A DNA stretch of 64,000 bases from Pelagibius sp048268885. GTDB taxonomy: Bacteria > Pseudomonadota > Alphaproteobacteria > Kiloniellales > Kiloniellaceae. The position numbers and the translations under genes are program-made. Below, piece by piece: positions 54,189 through 63,792 of this stretch (position 1 is its first letter; each line of letters starts with the position of its first letter). The notes under the pieces are model-generated. The model was not told the DNA's origin, made no database searches, and saw only the letters and a list, made by a program, of their open reading frames with translations. The stretch covers positions 62,001 to 126,000 of the forward strand of contig JBLWUP010000002.1 of the NCBI GenBank assembly GCA_048268885.1, written 5' to 3'.

Positions 54189-54839
54189 GTGACTGCTAAA
54201 AAAATATCCCCGAAGCCGACTGAACCGAACGGGAAGGCCCCGAAAGGCGCTCCGCGCGGCCGGCCGCGCGCCTTCGACGCGGATCAGGCGGTCGACACCG
54301 CGATGGCGATGTTCCATGCCCGCGGCTACGACGGCGTCGGTGTCGCCGAACTGGGCGAGGCCATTGGCGTGAAGGCGCCCAGTCTCTATGCCGCCTTCGG
54401 CAGCAAGAAGGGCCTCTTTGAGCAGACGTTGGCCCGCTACCTCTCGGGTAACGGCGACTTCATCGGCCACAGTCTTGCCGAGGAAGGGCCGGTGGCAGAG
54501 GTGATCCCCCGCCTGCTGTGTCGGGCGGCGGAGGCCTATGGCGACCCGGCGGGGCTGCCCGGGTGCCTGGTGCTGGACAGCACGCGGAACTGCGGCGACC
54601 CGGCGGTCTGCGCCCTTACCGAAGAGCTGCGCGGACAGGTCCGGGCGCGGCTGCGCGAGCGTATCGCCCAGGACTGTCCCGAAGCGTCGGAGGAACTGGC
54701 AGGTTATGTGATGGTGGCCCTGACCGGGCTTTCCGGCGCCGCCCGTGACGGCATGGCGCCGGAGGCGCTTCTGCGCTCGGCCGAGATTGCCGGGGACGGC
54801 TTTCGTGCCCAGTTGGCCGAGGGAGAGCCGAAAGGTTAA
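54189..54839 (+). CDS. TetR/AcrR family transcriptional regulator
   Basis: A 216-residue repressor. The N-terminal HTH is RAFDADQAVDTAMAMFHARGYDGVGVAELGEAIGVKAPSLYAAFGSKKGLFEQTL in outline (GVKAPSLYAAFGSK is the recognition helix region). The C-terminal ligand domain has cysteines in GLPGCLVLDSTRNCGDPAVC. This TetR group often controls a neighbouring SDR. The GTG at 54189-54191 is the likely start, after an AT-rich 78-bp divergent promoter region. A short terminator follows the stop. Confidence 0.9.
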   Translation: MTAKKISPKPTEPNGKAPKGAPRGRPRAFDADQAVDTAMAMFHARGYDGVGVAELGEAIGVKAPSLYAAFGSKKGLFEQTLARYLSGNGDFIGHSLAEEGPVAEVIPRLLCRAAEAYGDPAGLPGCLVLDSTRNCGDPAVCALTEELRGQVRARLRERIAQDCPEASEELAGYVMVALTGLSGAARDGMAPEALLRSAEIAGDGFRAQLAEGEPKG

Positions 54840-54865
54840 CCAAAGGCCCTGCCGGGTGGGCTGGG

Positions 54866-54890
54866 AGCGCCGGATTTCCGGACTTTTTTA
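54866..54890 (+). terminator. Short terminator after tetR
   Basis: CCGGATTTCCGG (5-bp stem, 54870-54881) followed by ACTTTTTTA. The stem is short, but the T-run is good. Confidence 0.55.
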
Positions 54891-54915
54891 GCGACTTTCG
54901 GGCCTCTTCGGCCCC

Positions 54916-54944
54916 TTGCAATCCCCCTTCCGGGGAGCTATAAC
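54916..54944 (+). promoter_or_regulatory. Sigma70 promoter of rpmI-rplT
   Basis: TTGCAA (54916-54921), 17-bp spacer, TATAAC (54939-54944). A small GGGCC/GGCCC hairpin lies just upstream. The rpmI ATG is about 80 bp downstream, leaving room for a leader. Confidence 0.7.
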
Positions 54945-55026
54945 CCCGCGTTCTTATCGAGCGGTCCGGCGAAAGGGCATGCCCAGCCGCTCCTACAGGT
55001 CTCGTTTCGTTCGGAAAGGATGCAAA

Positions 55027-55230
55027 ATGCCCAAATTGAAGAACAAGTCCGGGGCCAAGAAGCGCTTCAGCTTCACCGGCACCGGCAAGATCAAGTTCAA
55101 GCACTCCGGCAAGCGCCACATGATGCGCCGCCGTTCCCAGAAGATGATCCGCAGCACGCGCGCCATGGACACCCTGTGCGACGCCGATGCCAAGATCGTC
55201 AAGCGTAACTTCCTGATTTACGCGAAGTAA
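55027..55230 (+). CDS. rpmI: 50S ribosomal protein L35
   Basis: A 67-residue basic protein: MPKLKNKSGAKKRFSFTGTGK, RHMMRRRSQKMIRSTR and a hydrophobic end (KRNFLIYAK), all standard for L35. The ATG at 55027 is the family start (AAAGGATGCAAA upstream); the open frame to 54916 is not used. It is 12 bp before rplT. Confidence 0.98.
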   Translation: MPKLKNKSGAKKRFSFTGTGKIKFKHSGKRHMMRRRSQKMIRSTRAMDTLCDADAKIVKRNFLIYAK

Positions 55231-55242
55231 GGGAGGCGCAAC

Positions 55243-55599
55243 ATGGCACGAGTAAAACGGGGCGTTACCACCCACGCCCGTCACCAGAAGGTTATGCAGC
55301 GCGCCAAGGGCTACCGTGGCCGCGGCAAGAACGTCTACACCGTCGCGATCGAGCGGGTCGAGAAGGGCCTGCAGTACGCCTATCGCGACCGCCGGGTGAA
55401 GAAGCGCAATTTCCGCTCCCTGTGGATCCAGCGCATCAACGCCGGCGCCCGCCTTCACGGCCTCACCTACTCCCAGTTTATGAACGGCATCAAGCGGGCT
55501 GGTATCGAGCTCGACCGCAAGGTGCTGTCCGACCTGGCGGTGCGTGAGCCCGATGCCTTTAAGTCCCTGGTGGAGCAGGCGAAGGCCGCCCAGGCTTAA
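55243..55599 (+). CDS. rplT: 50S ribosomal protein L20
   Basis: A 118-residue 23S rRNA-binding assembly protein. It opens MARVKRGVTTHARHQKVM, then AKGYRGRGKNVYTVAIERVEK, and ends with LAVREPDAFKSLVEQAK. In E. coli L20 represses the rpmI-rplT genes by binding their mRNA; whether that occurs here is not visible. It lies 113 bp before pheS. Confidence 0.98.
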   Translation: MARVKRGVTTHARHQKVMQRAKGYRGRGKNVYTVAIERVEKGLQYAYRDRRVKKRNFRSLWIQRINAGARLHGLTYSQFMNGIKRAGIELDRKVLSDLAVREPDAFKSLVEQAKAAQA

Positions 55600-55712
55600 G
55601 TTCTTGGGCCCTGAGCTTTCCCGATAAACCAGTGACCGGTCCCGTCCTTTAGAACGGCGCGCCCCGAAACGGCGGCGCGCCGGACGGGAAGGCAGAGGCG
55701 GACGTTTAGGCG

Positions 55713-56783
55713 ATGGAGAACCTCGAAGACCTTCAAAACAGCCTGTTGGATCGCGTGGCCGCGGCCGGCGACCTGGAGGCTTTGGAGAGTCTGCGCGTGC
55801 AGGCGCTCGGCAAGAAGGGCGAGGTGACCCAGCGCCTCAAGAGCCTGGGGGGCCTGTCGCCCGACGAACGCAAGGCCGCCGGCCAGAACCTCAACAAGGT
55901 GAAAGAAGCGGTGACCGCGGCCCTGGAGGCCCGGCGTTCCGACCTGGAGGAAAGCGCCCTGGAGGCGCGGCTGGCCAGCGAGGCGGTGGACGTCACCCTG
56001 CCGGCGCGTCCGGCCGAGGTCGGGCGCATCCACCCGATCAGCCAGACCTTCGAGGAACTGACGGCGATCTTCGGCGAGATGGGCTTCTCTGTCGCCGAGG
56101 GCCCGCACATCGAGGACGACTTCCACAACTTCACGGCCCTGAACATCCCCGAGGTGCATCCCGCGCGCCAGGAGATGGACACCTTCTACATGCAGCCGGC
56201 CGCCGACGGCAGCCGCAAGGTGCTGCGCACCCACACCTCGCCGGTGCAGATCCGCACCATGCTGTCCGAGAAGCCGCCGATCCGCATCATCGTGCCGGGC
56301 CGCACCTTCCGCGCCGACCACGACGCCACCCACTCGCCGATGTTCCATCAGGTCGAGGGGCTGGTGATCGACAAGGCGAGCCACATGGGCCACCTGAAGG
56401 GCACGCTGACCGCCTTCTGCCGCGCCTTCTTCGGCATCGACGACCTGCCGCTGCGCTTCCGGCCCAGCTATTTCCCCTTCACCGAGCCCAGCGCCGAGGT
56501 CGACATCGGCTGCTCGCGCGAGGGCGGCGAGCTGAAGATCGGGCCGGGCAAGGACTGGCTGGAGATTCTCGGCTGCGGCATGGTCCACCCCAAGGTGCTG
56601 GCCAACTGCGGCATCGACCCCGAGGAGTACCAGGGCTTCGCCTTCGGCATGGGGATCGAGCGCATCGCCATGCTGAAGTACGGCTTCCCGGACCTGCGCA
56701 TCTTCTTCGAATCGGACCTGCGCTGGCTGAAGCACTACGGCTTCGTGCCGCTGGAGATTCCCTCCATGGTCAGGGGAATGTAG
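55713..56783 (+). CDS. pheS: Phenylalanyl-tRNA synthetase alpha subunit
   Basis: A 356-residue catalytic subunit of the class II (alpha-beta)2 enzyme. An N-terminal coiled coil (about residues 1-85) binds tRNA; the catalytic domain has HPISQTFEELTAIFGEMGF, LRTHTSPVQIRTM (motif 2 region), FRADHDATHSPMFHQVEG and FRPSYFPFTEPSAEVD, with GFAFGMGIERIAMLKYG as motif 3. It is 4 bp before pheT. Confidence 0.98.
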   Translation: MENLEDLQNSLLDRVAAAGDLEALESLRVQALGKKGEVTQRLKSLGGLSPDERKAAGQNLNKVKEAVTAALEARRSDLEESALEARLASEAVDVTLPARPAEVGRIHPISQTFEELTAIFGEMGFSVAEGPHIEDDFHNFTALNIPEVHPARQEMDTFYMQPAADGSRKVLRTHTSPVQIRTMLSEKPPIRIIVPGRTFRADHDATHSPMFHQVEGLVIDKASHMGHLKGTLTAFCRAFFGIDDLPLRFRPSYFPFTEPSAEVDIGCSREGGELKIGPGKDWLEILGCGMVHPKVLANCGIDPEEYQGFAFGMGIERIAMLKYGFPDLRIFFESDLRWLKHYGFVPLEIPSMVRGM

Positions 56784-56787
56784 GCCG

Positions 56788-59187
56788 ATGAAGTTCACGC
56801 TGAACTGGCTGAAGGACCACCTGGAGACCGAGGCCTCCCTGAAGGAGATCACCGACAAGCTGTCGATGATCGGCCTGGAGGTCGAGGGGGTGGAGGACCG
56901 CGCCGAGACGCTGAAGCCCTTCACCGTCGCCTACGTGAAGGAGGCGCGCCAGCACCCCAACGCCGACCGCCTGCGGGTCTGCATCGTCGACACCGGCACG
57001 GAAGAGGTGCAGGTGGTCTGCGGCGCGCCCAACGCGCGCACGGGCATGAAGGGCGTCTTCGCGCCCGTCGGCAGCTATGTGCCCGGCATCGAGATGGAGC
57101 TGAAGGCGGGCAAGATCCGCGGCGAGGCCTCCAACGGCATGCTGGTCTCCGAGCGCGAGATGGGCATCTCCGACGAGCACGAGGGCATCATCGACCTGCC
57201 GGAAGACGCGCCGCTCGGCGCCTCCTTCGCGGAGGTCGCCGGCCTGAACGACGCGGTCATCGAGATCGCCATCACGCCGAACCGCGGCGACTGCCTGGGC
57301 GTGCGCGGCGTCGCCCGCGACCTGGTGGCCGCCGGCCTCGGCAGCCTGAAGCCCCTGGACACGGCGCGGCAGCCGGGCGGCTTCGAGAGCCCCATCAAGT
57401 GGCGGCGCGACCTGCCGGCCGACCGCCAGGACGCCTGCCCCTTCGTCGCCGGGCGCTACTTCCGCGGCGTGAAGAACGGGCCCAGCCCGAAGTGGCTGCA
57501 GGACCGCCTGCGCGCCATCGGCCTGCGTCCGATCTCCGCCCTGGTCGATGTCACCAACTACGTCACCTACGACCTGGGCCGGCCGCTGCACGTCTTCGAC
57601 GCCGACAAGGTGAAGGGCGATGTGGTCATGCGCTTCGCCACCCCGGGCGCCGAGATCCTGGCGCTGGACGGCAATACCTACACCCTGGACGACACCATGG
57701 TGGCGATCCACGACGACAACGGGCCGGAGGGCATCGGCGGCGTCATGGGCGGCGAGATCTCGGGCTGCCAGGAAGACACCACCAACGTCTTCCTGGAGGT
57801 CGCGCTCTTCGATCCGGACATGGTGGCGCAGACCGGACGCAAGCTCGGCATCCATTCCGACGCCCGCTTCCGCTTCGAGCGCGGGCTCGACCCGCAGTCC
57901 GGCATCTGGGGCGTGGACGTCGCCACCCGCCTGATCCTGGAACTCTGCGGCGGCGAGGCCAGCGAGGTGGTCAGCGCCGGCGAGATCCCGCCGGAGACGC
58001 GCCGTGTCACCCTGCGGCCGGCCCGCGTGGCCGAGCTTGGCGGCATGGAAGTCGCGGCTGAGCGCCAGGCCGAGATCCTGGAGCGCCTGGGTTTCCAGGT
58101 CGACGCGGGCAAGGACGCCATCGCCGCGGTGCCGCCGAGCTGGCGCCCCGACGTGGAATCGGAGGCCTGCCTGGTCGAGGAGGTCATGCGCATCCACGGC
58201 TACGAGGACATTCCCGAGATCGAGCTGCCGCGCGACAGCTACCTGCCGCGGGCGGTGCTGACCCCCGCCCAGCGCCGGGTCTCGGCGGCGCGGACGGCGC
58301 TGGCCTGGCGCGGCATGCTGGAAGGCGTGACCTTCTCCTTCGTTTCCAGCCGCGAGGCGGCGCTTTTCGGTGGCGGCGCCGAGGCCCTGTGCCTCGCCAA
58401 CCCGATTTCCGCCGATCTGGACGTCATGCGGCCGACGCCGCTGGCCAATCTGGCGAGCGCGGCGGCGCGCAACGCCGACCGCGGCTTCGGCGACCTGGCC
58501 CTTTTCGAGGTCGGCCCGCAGTATCTCGACGACACGCCGGAAGGCCAGCGCACCGTGGCCGTCGGCCTGCGTGCCGGCGACGCGCAGCCGCGCCACTGGG
58601 CGGGCGGGGCCCGCGCCGTGGACGCCTTCGACGCCAAGGGCGACGCGGAGGCGGTGCTGAAGGCCTGCGAAGCGCCGGTCGAGAACCTGCAGGTCACCCG
58701 CGACGCGCCGGCCTGGTATCACCCCGGGCGCTCCGGCGTGCTGCGTCTCGGCCCCAAGGTGCTGGCCCAGTTCGGCGAGCTGCACCCCCGGGTGCTGAAA
58801 GCCCTGGACCTCAAGGGGCCGGTAGCGGCTTTCGAGGTCTTCCTCGAGACCATCCCGCTGCCGCGGACCGGCAAGCAGAAGCGCAGCCTTCTGGAGATGT
58901 CGCCCTTCCAGCCGGTGTCGCGCGATTTCGCCTTCCTGGTCGATGAGGACGTGCCGGCCGAGAAAATCGTCCGGGCCGCCCGCGGCGTCGACAAGGCGAT
59001 GATCACCGATGTGGCGCTGTTCGACGTCTATCAGGGCAAGGGTGTGGAGCCGGGCAAGAAGTCGCTGGCCATCGCCGTCACGCTGCAGCCGCGCGACGCG
59101 ACGCTGACGGATCAGGAGATCGAGGCGGTGGCGGAGAAGGTCGTGGCCCAGGTGACCAAGGCCACGGGCGGCTCTCTCAGGGGCTGA
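56788..59187 (+). CDS. pheT: Phenylalanyl-tRNA synthetase beta subunit
   Basis: A 799-residue editing/structural subunit. In order: N-terminal EMAP/OB-like tRNA-binding domain (VAYVKEARQHPNADRLRVC), B3/B4 editing core (GLRPISALVDVTNYVTYDLGRPLH in outline), B5 domain (EIPPETRRVTLRPARVAEL), a catalytic-like core and the C-terminal ferredoxin-fold anticodon-binding domain (FQPVSRDFAFLVDEDVPAEK). Full length. pheS-pheT are coupled by a 4-bp gap. Confidence 0.98.
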   Translation: MKFTLNWLKDHLETEASLKEITDKLSMIGLEVEGVEDRAETLKPFTVAYVKEARQHPNADRLRVCIVDTGTEEVQVVCGAPNARTGMKGVFAPVGSYVPGIEMELKAGKIRGEASNGMLVSEREMGISDEHEGIIDLPEDAPLGASFAEVAGLNDAVIEIAITPNRGDCLGVRGVARDLVAAGLGSLKPLDTARQPGGFESPIKWRRDLPADRQDACPFVAGRYFRGVKNGPSPKWLQDRLRAIGLRPISALVDVTNYVTYDLGRPLHVFDADKVKGDVVMRFATPGAEILALDGNTYTLDDTMVAIHDDNGPEGIGGVMGGEISGCQEDTTNVFLEVALFDPDMVAQTGRKLGIHSDARFRFERGLDPQSGIWGVDVATRLILELCGGEASEVVSAGEIPPETRRVTLRPARVAELGGMEVAAERQAEILERLGFQVDAGKDAIAAVPPSWRPDVESEACLVEEVMRIHGYEDIPEIELPRDSYLPRAVLTPAQRRVSAARTALAWRGMLEGVTFSFVSSREAALFGGGAEALCLANPISADLDVMRPTPLANLASAAARNADRGFGDLALFEVGPQYLDDTPEGQRTVAVGLRAGDAQPRHWAGGARAVDAFDAKGDAEAVLKACEAPVENLQVTRDAPAWYHPGRSGVLRLGPKVLAQFGELHPRVLKALDLKGPVAAFEVFLETIPLPRTGKQKRSLLEMSPFQPVSRDFAFLVDEDVPAEKIVRAARGVDKAMITDVALFDVYQGKGVEPGKKSLAIAVTLQPRDATLTDQEIEAVAEKVVAQVTKATGGSLRG

Positions 59188-59333
59188 GGCCCGGCCGGAG
59201 CTCTATCGGGCGCTTTACCAGGGCGTTGCAGGGACCCGCTGGGGTCCGCTGTTAGGCTAGGCGCCGCCGGGGCGGCAGGTGCCTGCCTGAATTCAAACCA
59301 AAATATCGCCAGGGTTGGCGGTGCCGGCTGTTG

Positions 59334-59516
59334 TCAGCGGGCCAGGCGGACTTCGCTGTCGGTGCAGCGCGCCCAAAGCTCATCGGCCTTGCGGGCCCTT
59401 TCGACCAGCTCTTTGGCGAGTTTGATATTGCCAGCGGCTTCCGCACGCGCGGCGAGCGCCCAAGTCATCGCGGCGTATTCGCGCGCCTCGGCTTCGCTGA
59501 TTCTGCGGTCCATCAT
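59334..59516 (-). CDS. Small helical protein (60 residues), uncharacterised
   Basis: MMDRRISEAEAREYAAMTW, then alternating Ala/charged residues to the end (KLAKELVERARKADELWARC). It should form two amphipathic helices. AGGG lies 7 bases before the ATG, and codon usage looks coding. No family is recognised, and a plus-strand frame over the same DNA is less convincing. A small regulator or structural peptide is possible. Confidence 0.55.
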   Translation of the reverse strand: MMDRRISEAEAREYAAMTWALAARAEAAGNIKLAKELVERARKADELWARCTDSEVRLAR

Positions 59517-59710
59517 TACTTTACCCTGCCCATCATTGGGAATTAGCGACTACACCGAGGGTCGAACAGCCATGGTTAATGAATGGTTAAGAACTTCTTA
59601 ACTGTGATAATTCGGCACCCCACGTTGCAGGGATGCCACAGGTGCGGAGGGCGCCGGGAAGGTGGGAACGGCAAATTGGGAGCGGGAAATCGCAGGCGGG
59701 GCGCAAACAA

Positions 59711-59743
59711 AGAAAAAGGCCCGGTCCTTTGTGGACCGGGCCT
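59711..59743 (-). terminator. Rho-independent terminator (minus strand)
   Basis: A perfect 11-bp stem AGGCCCGGTCC / GGACCGGGCCT (59717-59727 and 59733-59743); read on the minus strand it is followed by TTTTCTTTG. It ends the transcript of the exported 122-residue protein. Confidence 0.85.
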
Positions 59744-59837
59744 GGCTTTAATTCCGTGGCCTTTTAGTCGGCATCCCGTGGCGCTTGCGCTGCCGCCTTG
59801 GGGGTGCCCCTTACGCGACCGTACTTGGAGCCGAAAA

Positions 59838-60206
59838 TCAGGTGCTATACCACTGCATGCAGATGCGCGGACCCTGATGTGCTTTGTTGCTCGCCTTGGT
59901 GCGGCGGATCGTCTTGTTGATGAAGGCTTCCAGTTCCCGGATGTGATGCTCGGGAACGCCGTGCCGGATCAGGTAGGCACGCGACTTACGGGCATTCTTG
60001 TCGTAGGTCGCGATGTCCTTCTTACCCATGGCCTCATAGGCCTTCACCATGCAGTAGTTCTGCTGGTACCAGCGGGCCTCGTTGCGCGCTGCGGCAGCGG
60101 GGGACGTCGTCGCCGCGAACACGGCGCCTGCCACAGCAATGCAGGCCGCCAAGCGAAGTCCGCCACCCGCGGACGTAAAATAGCTTCCCATAAAACCTCT
60201 CCGCAT
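59838..60206 (-). CDS. Small exported protein, uncharacterised
   Basis: A 117-122-residue protein with an N-terminal signal peptide (RLAACIAVAGAVFAATTSPAAAA). The mature part is about 80 residues, basic and aromatic: ARWYQQNYCMVKAYEAMGKKDIATYDKNARKSR in outline, with two cysteines (NYCMV and RICMQWYST) that may form a disulphide. Start at ATG 60204-60206, or at ATG 60189-60191, which has GGAGAGG upstream. A strong terminator lies 100 bp downstream. No family recognised. Confidence 0.7.
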   Translation of the reverse strand: MRRGFMGSYFTSAGGGLRLAACIAVAGAVFAATTSPAAAARNEARWYQQNYCMVKAYEAMGKKDIATYDKNARKSRAYLIRHGVPEHHIRELEAFINKTIRRTKASNKAHQGPRICMQWYST

Positions 60207-60323
60207 CGTTCGTCCTCAGTGTTCTGAGGCCAGCGATTCTTCCCGACCGGCGTTGAGATTCTGTGAAGAATCGAGACAATGCCCCCCAAAATCCCGAGTA
60301 GATTAACAAAAATACGCGAATAC

Positions 60324-60596
60324 TCAAAGCTGAAGAAATCGCGGTTTTCCGGAGCGCGGCGTCAGGATGCGGGTGGTGGAACTGGCCGGGGGCTGCCAAT
60401 GAAGCTCGATGCCCCGCTCGGCGAGAAATGCCTCGGCCGCCTGGCGGGCCTCCGCGTGGGTCCTTGCGGTGCCCTGGCCGACGCGCACGCCCTCCCGGTT
60501 ATAAGTGACCGTCCAGCAAAACAGCCGCTCCCCCCGCTCATAGGTGAAGCTCTTGGTTTCCCGCCAAGGTTCGATCAGGATATTGTGGCTTTTCAA
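60324..60596 (-). CDS. Small uncharacterised protein (90 residues) with TTG start
   Basis: The sequence FCWTVTYNREGVRVGQGTARTHAEARQAAEAFLAERG has a beta-hairpin plus helix look like small double-stranded-RNA-binding-like or DUF folds, but no family can be named. The TTG at 60594-60596 has an excellent ribosome-binding site, GGAGGGAGG 6 bases upstream, which supports translation. No signal or membrane segment. It runs opposite to lepA, 282 bp away. Confidence 0.6.
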   Translation of the reverse strand: MKSHNILIEPWRETKSFTYERGERLFCWTVTYNREGVRVGQGTARTHAEARQAAEAFLAERGIELHWQPPASSTTRILTPRSGKPRFLQL

Positions 60597-60878
60597 CTGG
60601 ATCCTCCCTCCAACTTAGGGGTCGAGGGCTAACATGGCGCTTCGCGCCGGGTGTGTGACGACTTCGGGACAATTTCCTGAGGCGGTTGAGCCGGGCTTGA
60701 CGCAGGATCGCCTCCGGGGTGGGGGCCTGGGGTGGCCGGCAGAGGTCTCCGGCCGGCCACGACGGGAAGCGTTGATTAGCGGGCCGCCGCACCCTATCTT
60801 CCTGCGCGCCCGCGTCGTCCGTCCTGCCAAGGGCGCCGCGCGGGGACAGGTAATTTCCAAGGCAGTTCACACGCCAGC

Positions 60879-62681
<1,803 letters not shown>

Positions 62682-62725
62682 GTAGGGTCAGCCGCTCTTC
62701 CGACCGCTTGCCGCTGAAGCGGACC

Positions 62726-63064
62726 TTATCGTTTGCCGCTGAAGCGGCGGGGCGCCTTGGCGCCGCCCCAACGGCGGCAGAGCAGCACCAGGATCAGCCC
62801 CGGCACGAAGAAAACGGCCACCGCCGGCCACAGCAGCACCGGGCCGAAGACGTTGTCCCAGAGGTCGACGGAGACGTTGCGCTCGATGCCCGCCTGCAGG
62901 GTGTTGAGGGTGAAGCTGCCGAGCGCCTGGTCGATCTCGTACCAGCGCTGGCCGAGCACGGCGAAGCCCCAGGTACCGCTGCTCAGGGAGGAAACCGCGT
63001 CCCAGCCCAGGAGAACCAGGGTGCAGAACAGCAGAATCCAGCCGATGACGCGGCCTACGATCAT
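62726..63064 (-). CDS. Small inner membrane protein, uncharacterised
   Basis: A 112-residue protein with two transmembrane helices: MIVGRVIGWILLFCTLVLLG (1-20) and LLWPAVAVFFVPGLILVLLC (about 76-95). In between is an amphipathic periplasmic loop (SLSSGTWGFAVLGQRWYEID). The C-terminus is basic. The ATG at 63062-63064 follows GGGGGA; the open frame to 63202 is not supported. A 15-bp direct repeat (TTGCCGCTGAAGCGG at 62708 and 62733) covers the end of the gene and the space after it. Family not identified. Confidence 0.75.
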   Translation of the reverse strand: MIVGRVIGWILLFCTLVLLGWDAVSSLSSGTWGFAVLGQRWYEIDQALGSFTLNTLQAGIERNVSVDLWDNVFGPVLLWPAVAVFFVPGLILVLLCRRWGGAKAPRRFSGKR

Positions 63065-63422
63065 CCAAATCCCCCAATATTGCCGGCCCGCCCGCCGTTC
63101 GTCCTCTTTGGCTGTCCGGCGGTGCAGGCGACCCTGAAAGACGCAATAGTAGCAGCCGTTAAGGGGCTCGGCCAACCTCCGGGCGAGGCCGGCGGAGGTC
63201 ACAAGCCCTTGAGGCGGGGGACGGCCCCGGCCTGAAGGGCAAAGGCCCGGCGCGCGCCCCGGCGTGTCCCCGGCCTGTCCCCGGCGTATCTGGGGGCGGG
63301 AAGGCGTTGCATCGCCGCCCGGCCTCGGCTAGTTTCCCGCCCGCGCCCCCGCTGCCGCCCCCGGTTCACCCCGGATTCATGGTCGGGAAACCCGGGTCGG
63401 GTATGAGGGGGGCCGCTTTTAA
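63065..63422. other. Intergenic region before tRNA-Ser
   Basis: About 358 bp with no credible gene. It contains the likely tRNA promoter (63307-63335) and GC-rich tracts with CCCCGGC direct repeats near 63257-63292. Confidence 0.45.
63307..63335 (+). promoter_or_regulatory. Candidate sigma70 promoter of tRNA-Ser
   Basis: TTGCAT (63307-63312), 17-bp spacer, TAGTTT (63330-63335) followed by CCCGC, the same discriminator as at the tRNA-Ala promoter; the tRNA lies about 88 bp downstream. Confidence 0.45.
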
Positions 63423-63512
63423 GGAGAGGTGGCCGAGTGGCTTAAGGCGCACGCCTGGAACGCGTGTGGGCGGGAAACCGCCTCGTGGGTTCGAATCCCA
63501 CCCTCTCCGCCA
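63423..63512 (+). tRNA. tRNA-Ser (anticodon GGA)
   Basis: A 90-nt class II tRNA: acceptor GGAGAGG / CCTCTCC, D-arm TGGCCGAGTGGCTTAAGGCGC, anticodon stem CACGC / GCGTG around CTGGAAC (anticodon GGA), a long variable arm (TGGGCGGGAAACCGCCTC), T-arm GTGGGTTCGAATCCCAC, and encoded GCCA. It is followed by degenerate tandem copies of its 3' half. Confidence 0.97.
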
Positions 63513-63770
63513 CTATCCAATTCACTCCCCGATACGTCCGAGGGTGGGTTCGCACCCACATCCTCAAAGTTTGCGCGCGAAGCGCGCGGGGTTCGAATCC
63601 CACCCTCTCCGCCACTATCCAATTCATTCCCCGGTCCGTCGAGGGTGGGTTCGACCCCACACTCTAACGCTGCGCGCGGAGCGCGCGGGGTTCGAATCCC
63701 ACTCTCTCCGCCACTATCCAATTCATCCCCCAATTGGCCGAGGGTGGGGCCGAACCCACGCTCCCCAAAG
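63487..63770 (+). repeat. About 100-bp tandem repeats derived from the tRNA-Ser 3' end
   Basis: The string GTTCGAATCC (T-arm) starts at 63489 (inside the tRNA), 63591 and 63690, i.e. periods of 102 and 99 bp. In each unit the tRNA 3' half through CCGCCACTATCCAATTCA is kept, followed by a second T-arm-like hairpin (GAGGGTGGGTTCGCACCCA or variants). Before units 2 and 3 lies a GCGCGC-GA(A)-GCGCGC dyad. The third unit is the most diverged. These look like duplicated attachment-site-like sequences. Confidence 0.8.
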
Positions 63771-63792
63771 CTGGCTCTAAGTCTGAGCTTTC

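Noticed and set aside
63482..63733. A CRISPR array at the window end
   Set aside because: Only three units with a ~100-bp period, the repeat is a tRNA 3' half and the whole unit including the 'spacer' part is similar, so it is a tandem duplication, not repeat-spacer structure.
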